From the NCBI RefSeq assembly GCF_029338395.1, contig NZ_CP119809.1, positions 930,001 through 994,000 on the forward strand: 64,000 nt of DNA. Reading direction: 5' to 3'. A program made the position numbers and the translations under genes. Of the stretch, positions 26,748 through 34,838 are shown piece after piece. Numbering within the stretch: the first letter of the stretch is position 1; each line of letters starts with the position of its first letter. Source of the DNA: Halorussus caseinilyticus (GTDB lineage Archaea > Halobacteriota > Halobacteria > Halobacteriales > Haladaptataceae). The notes beneath the pieces were generated by a model. It ran no database searches. It saw only the letters and a program-made list of their open reading frames with translations, and was not told the origin of the DNA.

Positions 26748-28073
26748 CTACTCGTAGGGGCCGAGTTCGCACTCCCCGGCCGGTCCCTCGTCGCAGGCGT
26801 AGCCGAGTTTACTCCTCGGCGTGACGTTGACGATTTCGAAGAACTGGCCCTGTTGCTGTTCGCCCTCGGGCAGGCCCTTTACCACGGGCACCGCGCGCTG
26901 GGCTTGGTGGTCGCAGGCGCGCATCGTCTCCTCGCCCATCCCGATGTTGTTGTAGTTGTAGCCTTCCAGTTGCCTGATGACCTCCGGCGGGTAGAAGGTG
27001 CCAGCGCGCTCTACCGCCGCGGCGTACTGGAGCGTCTGGGCGTAGGCCAGTTGCGCCGGGCCGGACGGGACGCGTGAGTACTTCTCGTTGAACGCCGACG
27101 TGAACTGGTTCGAGGGCGGATTGTCGATTTGGGAGTCCCACGCGACGGTCCCGAAGACGCCCTCGATTGCTCCGCCCGCGGCTTGGGCCATCGGCCGGTT
27201 GTACAGCGGAACGATTATCTCCATGTCTTGGTCGAGACCCATGTCTCGGGCCTGACTCAGCGAGTTCGCGCCGTCGAGTCCGTAGTGGTTCAGGAACAGC
27301 ACGTCGGTCCTGTCCCGAGGTACCTGCGAGAGGTACGACGAGAAGTCCTTGGTGCCCAGCGGCGTGGCCACGCTGTTCAACTCCGACCACCCCGCCTCGC
27401 CGAAGAACCGACTCATCGACGACTGGACGGTCTGGCCCCACGTGTAGTCGGCGTACAGTTGGTAGAAGTTGTTGTCGTTGCCGTACTCCTGCGTGACCGG
27501 CGGGACGAGCGCCTGCGCGGACATGTAGGCGTTGAACATCTCCCGGAAGGAGTACCGGACGCAGGACTTGCCCGTGGTGTCGTTCGAGTGGGTCAGACAG
27601 CACATGTACTGGACCTTCTCGCGCTGACACAGCTCCTGAATCGCAATCGCCACCGCGCTCGACGACCCGCCCGACAGCATGATTGCTCGGTCGCGCTGAA
27701 TCATCCGGCGGGCGGTCTGGCGGGCGGTGTCGGCGTCGGTGGCGGTGTCACCCGAGACGAACTCGACCTGATTGCCCAGTACCCCGTTGCCCGTCAGGTC
27801 CGACCAGTTGTCCACCCACCCGCCGCCGTTGTTGAGGTGTTCGACCGCCAGTCGATACGCTCGGAGTTCGTCCTGTCCCTCCGAGGAGTACGGTCCCGAC
27901 TGGGGAACCGTGAACCCGAAGGTCGGGTTCCCCTGAATCGGGAAGTTCCCGATTGGCGGATTCTCCTGTGCGCTCGCGCTCCCCGCGACCCCCGACAACC
28001 CCACTAGACCGGACGCTCCGGCCATCTTGACGACATCTCGGCGCGACACGTCGATGTTTTCTCCCCGTGCCAT
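26748..28073 (-). CDS. Tat-exported ABC substrate-binding protein (LivJ/UrtA-like)
   Basis: A 441-residue extracellular binding protein of the leucine/amide family. A twin-arginine signal (VSRRDVVKMAG, then a hydrophobic stretch and ASAQE) lies in the first 40 residues; there is no clear lipobox cysteine, so anchoring is uncertain. TVPQSGPYSSEGQDELRAY is the usual first ligand-binding segment. The cysteines QYMCCLTHSN and KSCVRYSF near 160-175 are unusual for an external haloarchaeal protein. The start at 28073 follows a TATA box by about 22 bases. It is the first gene of the liv operon; the ligand is not known. Confidence 0.88.
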   Translation of the reverse strand: MARGENIDVSRRDVVKMAGASGLVGLSGVAGSASAQENPPIGNFPIQGNPTFGFTVPQSGPYSSEGQDELRAYRLAVEHLNNGGGWVDNWSDLTGNGVLGNQVEFVSGDTATDADTARQTARRMIQRDRAIMLSGGSSSAVAIAIQELCQREKVQYMCCLTHSNDTTGKSCVRYSFREMFNAYMSAQALVPPVTQEYGNDNNFYQLYADYTWGQTVQSSMSRFFGEAGWSELNSVATPLGTKDFSSYLSQVPRDRTDVLFLNHYGLDGANSLSQARDMGLDQDMEIIVPLYNRPMAQAAGGAIEGVFGTVAWDSQIDNPPSNQFTSAFNEKYSRVPSGPAQLAYAQTLQYAAAVERAGTFYPPEVIRQLEGYNYNNIGMGEETMRACDHQAQRAVPVVKGLPEGEQQQGQFFEIVNVTPRSKLGYACDEGPAGECELGPYE

Positions 28074-28094
28074 GGTATCACGGGACGTGAACAT

Positions 28095-28109
28095 CATTAA
28101 TAATTATAC
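28095..28109 (-). promoter_or_regulatory. TATA-like promoter of the liv operon
   Basis: On the minus strand the core reads TATAATTATTAATG, 22-35 bases before the ATG of the binding-protein gene. It is the strongest TATA match on this side of the operon. Confidence 0.6.
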
Positions 28110-28281
28110 GGGAAGATTCCGGCGTCGAAGCTGTAAAATATCGGCCTAAATACCGAGTAGCGAAGCGTTGAGGGCCGAACCATCCCGCGCTCGTCGGACG
28201 GCGAGAGACATTCATTTTCTAACACTTATCGGCCGCGCCGGGACTGGTCTCCGACGGAAGGAAGTTCCGTGCATCCGAGGG

Positions 28282-28962
28282 TTACAGCGAGTCCACCAGT
28301 GCCGCGAGCGACGCGACGGTCAGTTCGGCGTCCCCGCCGACTCGCTCGGGCGGTTCGCGCGACCGATTGACCCACGCGGTCGCCATCCCCGCGCTGGCGG
28401 CACCCGCCACGTCCCACGGGTTCGAGGAGACGAGTCGGCAGTCGCCGACGGCCCGGTCGAGTCGGTCGGCGGCGTTCCGGTACACCGCGGGGTCGGGCTT
28501 GAACGTCCGGACCTCGTGGGCGCTCACCACGTCGTCCAGACGGTCGGCGAGTCCGGCGTTCTCCGCGAGCGTGTCGAGCATCTCGGGGTTGCCGTTCGAG
28601 AGGACGACGACGGCGTGACGCCCGCCGAGGTCGGCGAGCGCGTCGGCGGCGTCCGGAAACGGGTCGAGGTCGTCGTAGGCGTCGAGGACCCGCTGGCGCT
28701 CTCCGTCGGCGGGGTCGAGGTCGTAGAAGTCCAGCGCGTAGTTGAGCGCGCGCTCGGTGACTTCGCGGAAGGGCGCGTAGTCGTCCATCAGCGCGACCTG
28801 CTGGGCGTAGCGCAACTGGGTCCGCCGCCAGAGGGCGCCCACGTCGGCGGCGAACCCGTCGGCCACGTCGAGGTGGTCGCCGAGTGCCGTCGTGACGGTG
28901 CTGGTGTCACAGAGCGTGCCGTACATGTCGAAACAGAGCGCGTCGGGTTCGTCTTCGGGCAT
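28282..28962 (-). CDS. HAD-superfamily hydrolase, haloacid-dehalogenase type II-like
   Basis: A 226-residue HAD protein. Motif I is CFDMYGTLCDTS with the probable nucleophile D12, motif II VVLSNGNPEML, motif III lysine in RTFKPDPAVYRN, and motif IV VSSNPWDVAGAASAGM. The layout matches (S)-2-haloacid dehalogenases (type II), which hydrolyse 2-halo acids, but many archaeal members are phosphatases, so the activity is uncertain. No clear TATA box is seen upstream, and the gene follows the acyl-CoA ligase on the same strand after 328 bases. Confidence 0.75.
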   Translation of the reverse strand: MPEDEPDALCFDMYGTLCDTSTVTTALGDHLDVADGFAADVGALWRRTQLRYAQQVALMDDYAPFREVTERALNYALDFYDLDPADGERQRVLDAYDDLDPFPDAADALADLGGRHAVVVLSNGNPEMLDTLAENAGLADRLDDVVSAHEVRTFKPDPAVYRNAADRLDRAVGDCRLVSSNPWDVAGAASAGMATAWVNRSREPPERVGGDAELTVASLAALVDSL

Positions 28963-29060
28963 TCCGTCTGGTTCACTATCCGGCGGGTCTTGATGGTTTG
29001 GTTCGGGGTAGTGGGTTCTTCTGAAGTGGATTCGTCGTCAGAACCGGGGGGAGAGGTCTT

Positions 29061-29200
29061 CAAAAGCCCCGCCCGCTCGCGGCCGTTCGTCGGGCCGAGC
29101 GCGGGCCTCACGCCTCCCCATCCTCGTCGGCCGCCTCCGGCGGCCGACTCCTCGCGCGAACGGGCGCGACCCGCTTGCGCGGTCGCGCCCGCGCGCGCCA
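29061..29200. repeat. GC-rich dispersed intergenic repeat, copy C
   Basis: This lies in the 328-base gap 28963-29290, where no gene is seen. It starts with AAAAGCCCCGCCCGCTCGCG, contains the CACGCCTCCCC block (29109-29119) shared with copies A and B, and ends with a 10-bp hairpin (29162-29171 with 29181-29190) followed by GCGCGCGCC. An AT-rich tract with TCTAGAAAA (29239-29247) follows, next to the acyl-CoA ligase 3' end. Confidence 0.65.
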
Positions 29201-29290
29201 AGTTGGAGGGAGAGGGTTTAGAGACAGAGAGATAACTGTCTAGAAAAGCGATACGATGTCGAGAGAAACGAAATTACGGCCGAAAGCCAC

Positions 29291-30934
29291 CTATCCCTGT
29301 CCGACCATCCGGTCCTCGTCGTCCCACTCGCGGGCTCGGAGTTCGTACTTCTGAATCTTGCCCGTCGCGGTCTGGGGCAGTTCCGCCACGAACTCGACGC
29401 GGTGGACCGCCTTGTAGGAGGCCATGTGTTCTTTCGTGAACTCCTGAATCTCGTTCTCGGTCACGCCGGGTTCGTCGGGGTCGCCGGAGGCGGGCACGAC
29501 GAACGCCTTCGGGGTCTCGCCCCACTGTTCGCTCGGGGCCGGGATGACCGCCACCTCCGCCACGTCGTCGTGTTCGAAGAGGGTGTCCTCGATTTCGATG
29601 CTGGAGATGTTCTCCCCGCCGGAGATGATGATGTCCTTCTTGCGGTCCTGAATCGACACCATACCGTGGTCGTCCACCACCGCGAGGTCCCCGGTGTGGA
29701 ACCAGCCTTCGCGCTTCTCGTTGAACGCTTCTTCGGTCGCTTCGGGTTTCTCCCAGTAGCCGTCCATGACCTGATTGCCCCGGACCACGATTTCGCCGAT
29801 GGTCGAGTCGTCGCGGGGCACCTCCTCGCCGTCGTCGTCCACGACGGCGACTTCGGTGCCGAGAACGCCCATTCCTTGGCGCTTTTTCATCTTGAATCGA
29901 CTATCGTCGTCTTGGTCCATCAGGCGGCGGGCGTCGGACATGGTGACGAGCGGTCCGGTCTCGGTCAGGCCGTAGAGGTGCTTGAGGTACCACCCGAACT
30001 CGTCTTCGACGGTCCGAATCGTCGCCTCGGGCGGGGCCGACCCCGCCGTCGTGACTCGAACGTCGCTGTCGCCGGACATCTCGGGTTCGCCGTGTTCCTC
30101 GTAGTAGTCGGCGAGCATATTGAGGACCGTCGGCGCGCCACAGAGGAACGACACGTCCTCGGCCCGAATCGTCTCCACGATGTCGTCGGCATCGACCCCG
30201 CGCGTGCAGACGTGCTTGGCCCCCATCCCGGTAATCGCGTAGATGTGTCCCCACCCGTTGACGTGGAACATCGGGAGCGTCCAGAGGTACACGTCGTCGT
30301 CGTAGAGTTCGTGGTGGACCGAGACGATGTAGGCGTGGAGGGTCTCGGTCCGGTGGGTCCGCATTACGCCCTTCGGGTCGCCGGTGGTGCCGGACGTGTA
30401 GTTGATGGTGATGATGTCGTCCTCGGACATCTCCGGGCGCTCGTAGTCGTCGGGACTCGCGTCGTCTATGACCTCCTCGAAATCTTCCCAGTCGCCATCG
30501 GTCTCGCTGGCGTCGTTGGAGACGAACACCTCGGTCGGAACGTCGTCGCGGACGGCCTCGATTTTCTCGGCGTAAGCGTAGTCGGCGATTACGGCGTCCA
30601 CGCCCGCGTCGTTCAGAATGTACTCGTAGTCGTCGGGCGTCAGCCGATAGTTCAGCGGCGTGTGAATCGCGCCCAACTGCATGATGCCGTAGGCCGATTC
30701 GAGGTGGTAGTGCGTGTTGGGGTCCAACACCGCCACCCTGTCACCCTTCTCGATGCCGCGGTCTGCCAGCGCCGCCGACAGTCGGTCCGCTCGGTCGCCG
30801 AACTCGTCGTACGTGTATCGCTCCCCCGTCGTCGCCACGATAGCCTCTTGGTCGCCGTAGTGGTTCCGCGCCCTGTCTAAAAAGTCAGTCACCAACAGCG
30901 GTTTCTTCATACTGAAACTGTTCGCTACTTTCAT
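29291..30934 (-). CDS. AMP-forming acyl-CoA synthetase (fatty-acid CoA ligase family)
   Basis: A 547-residue adenylate-forming enzyme. The phosphate loop INYTSGTTGDPKGVMR, the A5 motif YGLTETGP, A7 GWFHTGDLAV and the C-terminal PQTATGKIQKYELR with the catalytic lysine are all present. It turns a carboxylic acid, ATP and CoA into acyl-CoA. The overall form resembles medium-chain and aryl acyl-CoA ligases of bacteria; chain length cannot be read. ATG at 30934 is chosen with a TATA-like CAAACTTTGC (30955-30964) upstream; ATG at 30910 is an alternative. Neighbouring acs and mutase genes suggest organic-acid use. Confidence 0.88.
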   Translation of the reverse strand: MKVANSFSMKKPLLVTDFLDRARNHYGDQEAIVATTGERYTYDEFGDRADRLSAALADRGIEKGDRVAVLDPNTHYHLESAYGIMQLGAIHTPLNYRLTPDDYEYILNDAGVDAVIADYAYAEKIEAVRDDVPTEVFVSNDASETDGDWEDFEEVIDDASPDDYERPEMSEDDIITINYTSGTTGDPKGVMRTHRTETLHAYIVSVHHELYDDDVYLWTLPMFHVNGWGHIYAITGMGAKHVCTRGVDADDIVETIRAEDVSFLCGAPTVLNMLADYYEEHGEPEMSGDSDVRVTTAGSAPPEATIRTVEDEFGWYLKHLYGLTETGPLVTMSDARRLMDQDDDSRFKMKKRQGMGVLGTEVAVVDDDGEEVPRDDSTIGEIVVRGNQVMDGYWEKPEATEEAFNEKREGWFHTGDLAVVDDHGMVSIQDRKKDIIISGGENISSIEIEDTLFEHDDVAEVAVIPAPSEQWGETPKAFVVPASGDPDEPGVTENEIQEFTKEHMASYKAVHRVEFVAELPQTATGKIQKYELRAREWDDEDRMVGQG

Positions 30935-31067
30935 GATATACGTTCTGGTGGGTGCAAAGTTTGGGAAACGAAAATTTACTCGCCGAAAGAAAAATTCTAT
31001 GGAAAGGTGTGCGACGAAACCACCATCGCCCACCAGCTATACCCACGTCAACGCCGTCACGGGTACC

Positions 31068-31367
31068 ATGAGCATCAAGCAGTCGATGCGGGACATCGAC
31101 CGCGCCGTCGAGGATACCGTCGGAACCCACGAACAGTACGAAGCGAAAAAGGAAGGCCGGTCGCGCCGCCGCGTCTACGAGAAGTCCATCGAGGAAGTCC
31201 GCAAGACAGCGGGCAAGACCGAGGCCGAGCGACTGGCGATGTGGATAGAGACCACGATTCGGGAGGAGGAGAAACTCCCCTCCGGCAAGCAGGTCCGCAA
31301 AAAGGGGGCGGAAATCTGCCGCGACGTGGGCGAGGCGGTTTCGACGAACGACTGGCTCGGGGCTTGA
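31068..31367 (+). CDS. Small charged protein of unknown function
   Basis: A 99-residue soluble protein, rich in Lys, Arg and Glu, predicted to be almost all helix (MSIKQSMRDIDRAVEDTV, then several charged helices ending in VGEAVSTNDWLGA). It is less acidic than most proteins here. No family is recognised. ATG at 31068 lies 26 bases after the TATA-like CTATACCC (31036-31043), supporting a real leaderless gene. It is divergent from the acyl-CoA ligase and convergent with acs. Confidence 0.55.
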   Translation: MSIKQSMRDIDRAVEDTVGTHEQYEAKKEGRSRRRVYEKSIEEVRKTAGKTEAERLAMWIETTIREEEKLPSGKQVRKKGAEICRDVGEAVSTNDWLGA

Positions 31368-31434
31368 GAAGCGTTTTATTCCGTGTACTTCGGTTTTCAA
31401 TCTAGCGAGTAACTGATTTCGCAACAATGGCTTA

Positions 31435-31479
31435 GAAAGCCCTCGGTCGCTCGCGGTCGCTGAGCGACCGGCCTCTTTC
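31435..31479. repeat. Hairpin repeat between convergent gene ends
   Basis: GAAAG ... CTTTC ends bound a stem CGGTCGCT/AGCGACCG of 8 bp around an 11-base loop. It belongs to the GAAAGCCCC repeat class seen at 21170-21287. Next to it (31503-31545) an imperfect direct repeat of CACCGGGCGCATTCCGG-like units is present. No gene is seen in 31368-31609. Confidence 0.55.
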
Positions 31480-31609
31480 AGTCCACCTAGATTGGGGTGA
31501 GTGACACCGGGCGCATTCCGGCGGATGAGTCACCGGGTGCGCCCCGGTAGAAACTTCCACCGAGCGTTCGCCCGTGGTCTGTCGCACCGAGCGCATCCGA
31601 ACCCCGCTA

Positions 31610-33601
31610 TCAGTCCCCGCCGACCCTCCGCTGGATGTCCTCTACCACGTCGGGATTCCGGAGCGTGGAGGTGTCGCCGAGGTCCTCGTCGTTGGCGATG
31701 TCCTCGAGCAGGCGGCGCATGATTTTGCCCGAGCGAGTCTTGGGGAGTTCGGGGGTGAACACGACCGCCTCGGGCCGAGCGATGGGACCGATGGCGTCCT
31801 CGACGCCCTCGATAATCCGGTCGCGCATCTCGTCGTCGCCCTCGTAGCCGTCCTCGGTGATGACGTAGGCGTAGACCGCCTCGCCTTTCACGTCGTGGTC
31901 GCCGCCGACGACTGCGGCCTCTGCCACGCCTTCGACGCCGACGATGGCCGATTCGATTTCCATGGTGCCGAGGCGGTGGCCCGAGACGTTGAGTACGTCG
32001 TCCACCCGTCCGAGGACCGTGATGTAGCCGTCCTCGTCTATCTTCGCGCCGTCTTCGGGGAAGTACACCCAGTCGTCGGGGTCGTCCGAATCGGTGTCCG
32101 AGTACTCCGCCCAGTACTCCTGAATGTATCGTTCGTCGTTGTTGTACAGCGTCCGGAGCATCCCCGGCCACGGCTTCTGGACCGTCAGATACCCCGCTCG
32201 TCCGGCGTCCACCTCGTCGCCGTCGGTATCCACGACTTGCGCGTCCACGCCCGGCAGGGGCGGTCCCGCGCTTCCGGGTTTCATCGTCTTGACGCCGGGG
32301 AGGGTAGTGACCATCATGCCGCCGGTCTCGGTCTGCCACCACGTGTCCACGATGGGACAGGACTCGTCGCCGATGTGCTTGTAGTACCACTTCCACGCCC
32401 GCGGGTTGATGGGTTCGCCGACCGTCCCTAACAGGCGCAGACTCGACAGGTCGTGCTGGTCGGGATACTCGGTCCCCCACTTCATGAACGCCCGAATCGC
32501 GGTCGGCGCGGTGTAGAGTTGGTCGGCCTCGTACTCCTCGATAATCTCCCAGAGTCGGTCGCGCTCGGGGTGGTCGGGCGTGCCCTCGTACATCATCGTG
32601 GTCGTCCCCAAGGCGAGGGGACCGTAGACGATGTAGGAGTGGCCGGTAATCCACCCGATGTCCGCCGAGCAAAAGTACGTGTCCTCGGGTTTCACGTCCA
32701 GTACCGCTTGGGAGGTCCACGCAGTCCACGCCAGATACCCGCCCGTCGTGTGCTTGACGCCCTTGGGTTGTCCCGTGGTCCCCGACGTGTACATCAGGAA
32801 CAGCATGTCCTCGGCGTCACGCGACACCGGTTCGACTTCCGCGCCCGACTGCTCCTCAACGAGGTCTTGATAGTAGTGTTCGTTGTCCTCCAAGTCGTGA
32901 CCGTGGCCGTGTTCGCCAAGTCGGTCCACGACCACTACGTCCGACACCTCGTGGCCCACGTCGCCGAGACCCTCGCGGGTCTTCTCGTAGTGGTCCAGAG
33001 CGTCACCCCGCCGGAAGTAGCCGTTGGCGGTGACGAGGTACTCCGAATCGGCCGACTCCATCCGGGTTGCGAGGGCTTCCGCGGAGAAGCCAGCGAAGAC
33101 GACCGAGTGAGGTGCGCCGATGCGAGCGCACGCGAGCATGGCGATTGGCAACTCCGGTACCATCGGCATGTACATCGTCACCACGTCGTCCTCGCCGACG
33201 CCCATCTCGCGGAGCGCCGCCGCGAACTCGTTGACCTCGCGGTGGAGCTGTTCGTAGGTGTAGGTCCGGTTCTCCTCGTCGGTCGGCTCGCCGACCCACT
33301 CGATTGCGGCCTCGTCGCCGCGCTCGTCCAGATGCCGGTCTAGGCAGTTCGCCGAGGCGTTGAGTTCGCCACCGGTGAACCACTCGTAGAACGGCGGGTT
33401 CGAGTCGTCTAACACCGTGTCGTACTCCTCGTCCCAGTCTAGAAGTTCGGCCGCCCGCTCCCAACACTCGGGCCACTCCTCCTCGAATTCGTCGTAGATG
33501 GAGTCGTCGGAGACGTTCGCGCCTTCGACGAACTCTTCCGGTGGCTCGAACTCGTCCTGTTCTTCGAGTCGGGCTTCGAGTTCGGCAGTATCTTCGGGCA
33601 T
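31610..33601 (-). CDS. acs: Acetyl-CoA synthetase (AMP-forming)
   Basis: A 663-residue enzyme of full family length. The adenylate-forming core (MYTSGTTGQPKGVKHTTGGY), the WITGHSYIVYGPL and TWWQTETGGMM segments and the C-terminal ELPKTRSGKIMRRLLEDI, whose lysine is acetylated in many Acs proteins, identify it. It makes acetyl-CoA from acetate, ATP and CoA. A minus-strand TTTATT box (33633-33638) lies 32 bases before the ATG. It stands alone as a transcription unit. Haloarchaea usually carry several paralogues, so a related short-chain acid cannot be excluded. Confidence 0.93.
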   Translation of the reverse strand: MPEDTAELEARLEEQDEFEPPEEFVEGANVSDDSIYDEFEEEWPECWERAAELLDWDEEYDTVLDDSNPPFYEWFTGGELNASANCLDRHLDERGDEAAIEWVGEPTDEENRTYTYEQLHREVNEFAAALREMGVGEDDVVTMYMPMVPELPIAMLACARIGAPHSVVFAGFSAEALATRMESADSEYLVTANGYFRRGDALDHYEKTREGLGDVGHEVSDVVVVDRLGEHGHGHDLEDNEHYYQDLVEEQSGAEVEPVSRDAEDMLFLMYTSGTTGQPKGVKHTTGGYLAWTAWTSQAVLDVKPEDTYFCSADIGWITGHSYIVYGPLALGTTTMMYEGTPDHPERDRLWEIIEEYEADQLYTAPTAIRAFMKWGTEYPDQHDLSSLRLLGTVGEPINPRAWKWYYKHIGDESCPIVDTWWQTETGGMMVTTLPGVKTMKPGSAGPPLPGVDAQVVDTDGDEVDAGRAGYLTVQKPWPGMLRTLYNNDERYIQEYWAEYSDTDSDDPDDWVYFPEDGAKIDEDGYITVLGRVDDVLNVSGHRLGTMEIESAIVGVEGVAEAAVVGGDHDVKGEAVYAYVITEDGYEGDDEMRDRIIEGVEDAIGPIARPEAVVFTPELPKTRSGKIMRRLLEDIANDEDLGDTSTLRNPDVVEDIQRRVGGD

Positions 33602-33746
33602 GAGTTCGTTCGAATACTCACTCAGGAGAGCAATAAATGTTGGCGCGAGTTAGCACGCCAGAACCTCCCGAAAGCGCGTCGTTCCGGACCGCAGGCCGCG
33701 GAAACCGCGAGTTACGTTCCGCTTTCCGGATAGGAACGCCGGGACC

Positions 33747-33965
33747 TCAGTTCAGCGCGTCCACCTCGTCGGTCAGGTCCTCCGGACCGTCCACCGGGCC
33801 GTTGACGAACAGGCCATGAGCGATGAGTAGGGCCGCGGCCACACCTGCGACGGTCACGGCGGTCGGAAGCGCGAGCGAGGTCAAGACGCCGACGCCCGCA
33901 CCGAGGCCCATCGTGGCGAAGATGGCGACTAGCACGAGGTCGTAGTACTGGACAGTGTACCCCAT
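33747..33965 (-). CDS. Small two-helix membrane protein
   Basis: A 72-residue protein beginning MGYTVQYYDLVLVAIFATMG, with two hydrophobic helices (about 9-30 and 33-55) and a short acidic tail. It looks like a small haloarchaeal membrane protein family without a known role. ATG at 33965 is preferred to the longer frame (34016) because the hydrophobic segment then begins in the usual place. It sits between acs and the amidase with no clear promoter. Confidence 0.55.
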   Translation of the reverse strand: MGYTVQYYDLVLVAIFATMGLGAGVGVLTSLALPTAVTVAGVAAALLIAHGLFVNGPVDGPEDLTDEVDALN

Positions 33966-34061
33966 GCCGACGACTAACGGCGCGCTACCGGAAGAAACTT
34001 CGGCGACGTATGGCAATCCGTCGAAAACGCTGACTCTGGGGTCAGCGCGTTCGTCTGTCGT

Positions 34062-34670
34062 TCAGTACGAGTTCACGAGGTCGATGAAGTAGTCCCAGTC
34101 CCAGTTGTCACCGGGGTCGGTGTGACTGCTACCGGGGACCTGATCGTGGCCGATGATGCCGCCGGTCGTGTTGTCAGCCGCGTCAGTGGGTACCCAAGTA
34201 GCACGTTGCTTCGGGATGTCGTACTGCTCACAGAGGTAGGCGACGAGGTCGGCCGACTTGCGGTACTGGGCGTCCTCGTAGGTACCGCTGACGTAGCCGC
34301 CGTGTTCGATGCCGACGGAGGCCTCGTTGTAGCTCCAGTTGCCAGCGTGCCAGCCGATGTTGATTTCCGAGAGGCTCTGGTAGAGGTAGCCGTCCTCGGC
34401 GGTGGTGAAGTGGGCGCTCACGTCGGCGTCGGGGTCTTGGAACCAGTTGACTGCGCTACTGGCCGACCCTTGGACCGTGTGGATGATGATCCAGTTAATG
34501 TCGCTTGCACCGCGGTTCGCACTCGTGTAGTTGCTGGAGTCGGCCGGAACCCAGTCAACCGCTGGCATGTCCGCCGCGGCGGAACCCGACATGGCCGCCG
34601 TTCCCGCGAGTCCTGCTGTACTTGCTACACCGAGCTTCTTGAGCACGTTGCGTCTTGATGGCATGTGCAT
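34062..34670 (-). CDS. Tat-exported N-acetylmuramoyl-L-alanine amidase-like protein
   Basis: A 202-residue protein. The signal (PSRRNVLKKLG then AGTAAMSGSAAA, cut near 33) is twin-arginine. The mature part is a type-2 amidase / PGRP fold with all key positions: H64 (IIIHT), E122 (GIEHGG), H175 (GHDQVPG) and D185 (HTDPG), matching zinc ligands and catalytic Glu of AmpD-like enzymes. These cut peptidoglycan, which archaea lack, so a role against bacteria is likely. The TATA-like ATTTTATTAA at 34691-34700 supports expression from the ATG at 34670 or 34664. Confidence 0.85.
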   Translation of the reverse strand: MHMPSRRNVLKKLGVASTAGLAGTAAMSGSAAADMPAVDWVPADSSNYTSANRGASDINWIIIHTVQGSASSAVNWFQDPDADVSAHFTTAEDGYLYQSLSEINIGWHAGNWSYNEASVGIEHGGYVSGTYEDAQYRKSADLVAYLCEQYDIPKQRATWVPTDAADNTTGGIIGHDQVPGSSHTDPGDNWDWDYFIDLVNSY

Positions 34671-34838
34671 TAAGATACATACAACACCAGTTAATAAAAT
34701 TTTCCTAGTTTAGATTATAAATATAACTGCTTTTGAGCTATGATATTTAATATTATAGCGGAGAAATAGTGAGGTCGTTTGGCGACCGTTCGCCGTCGGC
34801 GAATCGCGGTAGCGAGTGAATCCGCAGTCCGGCCGTCG

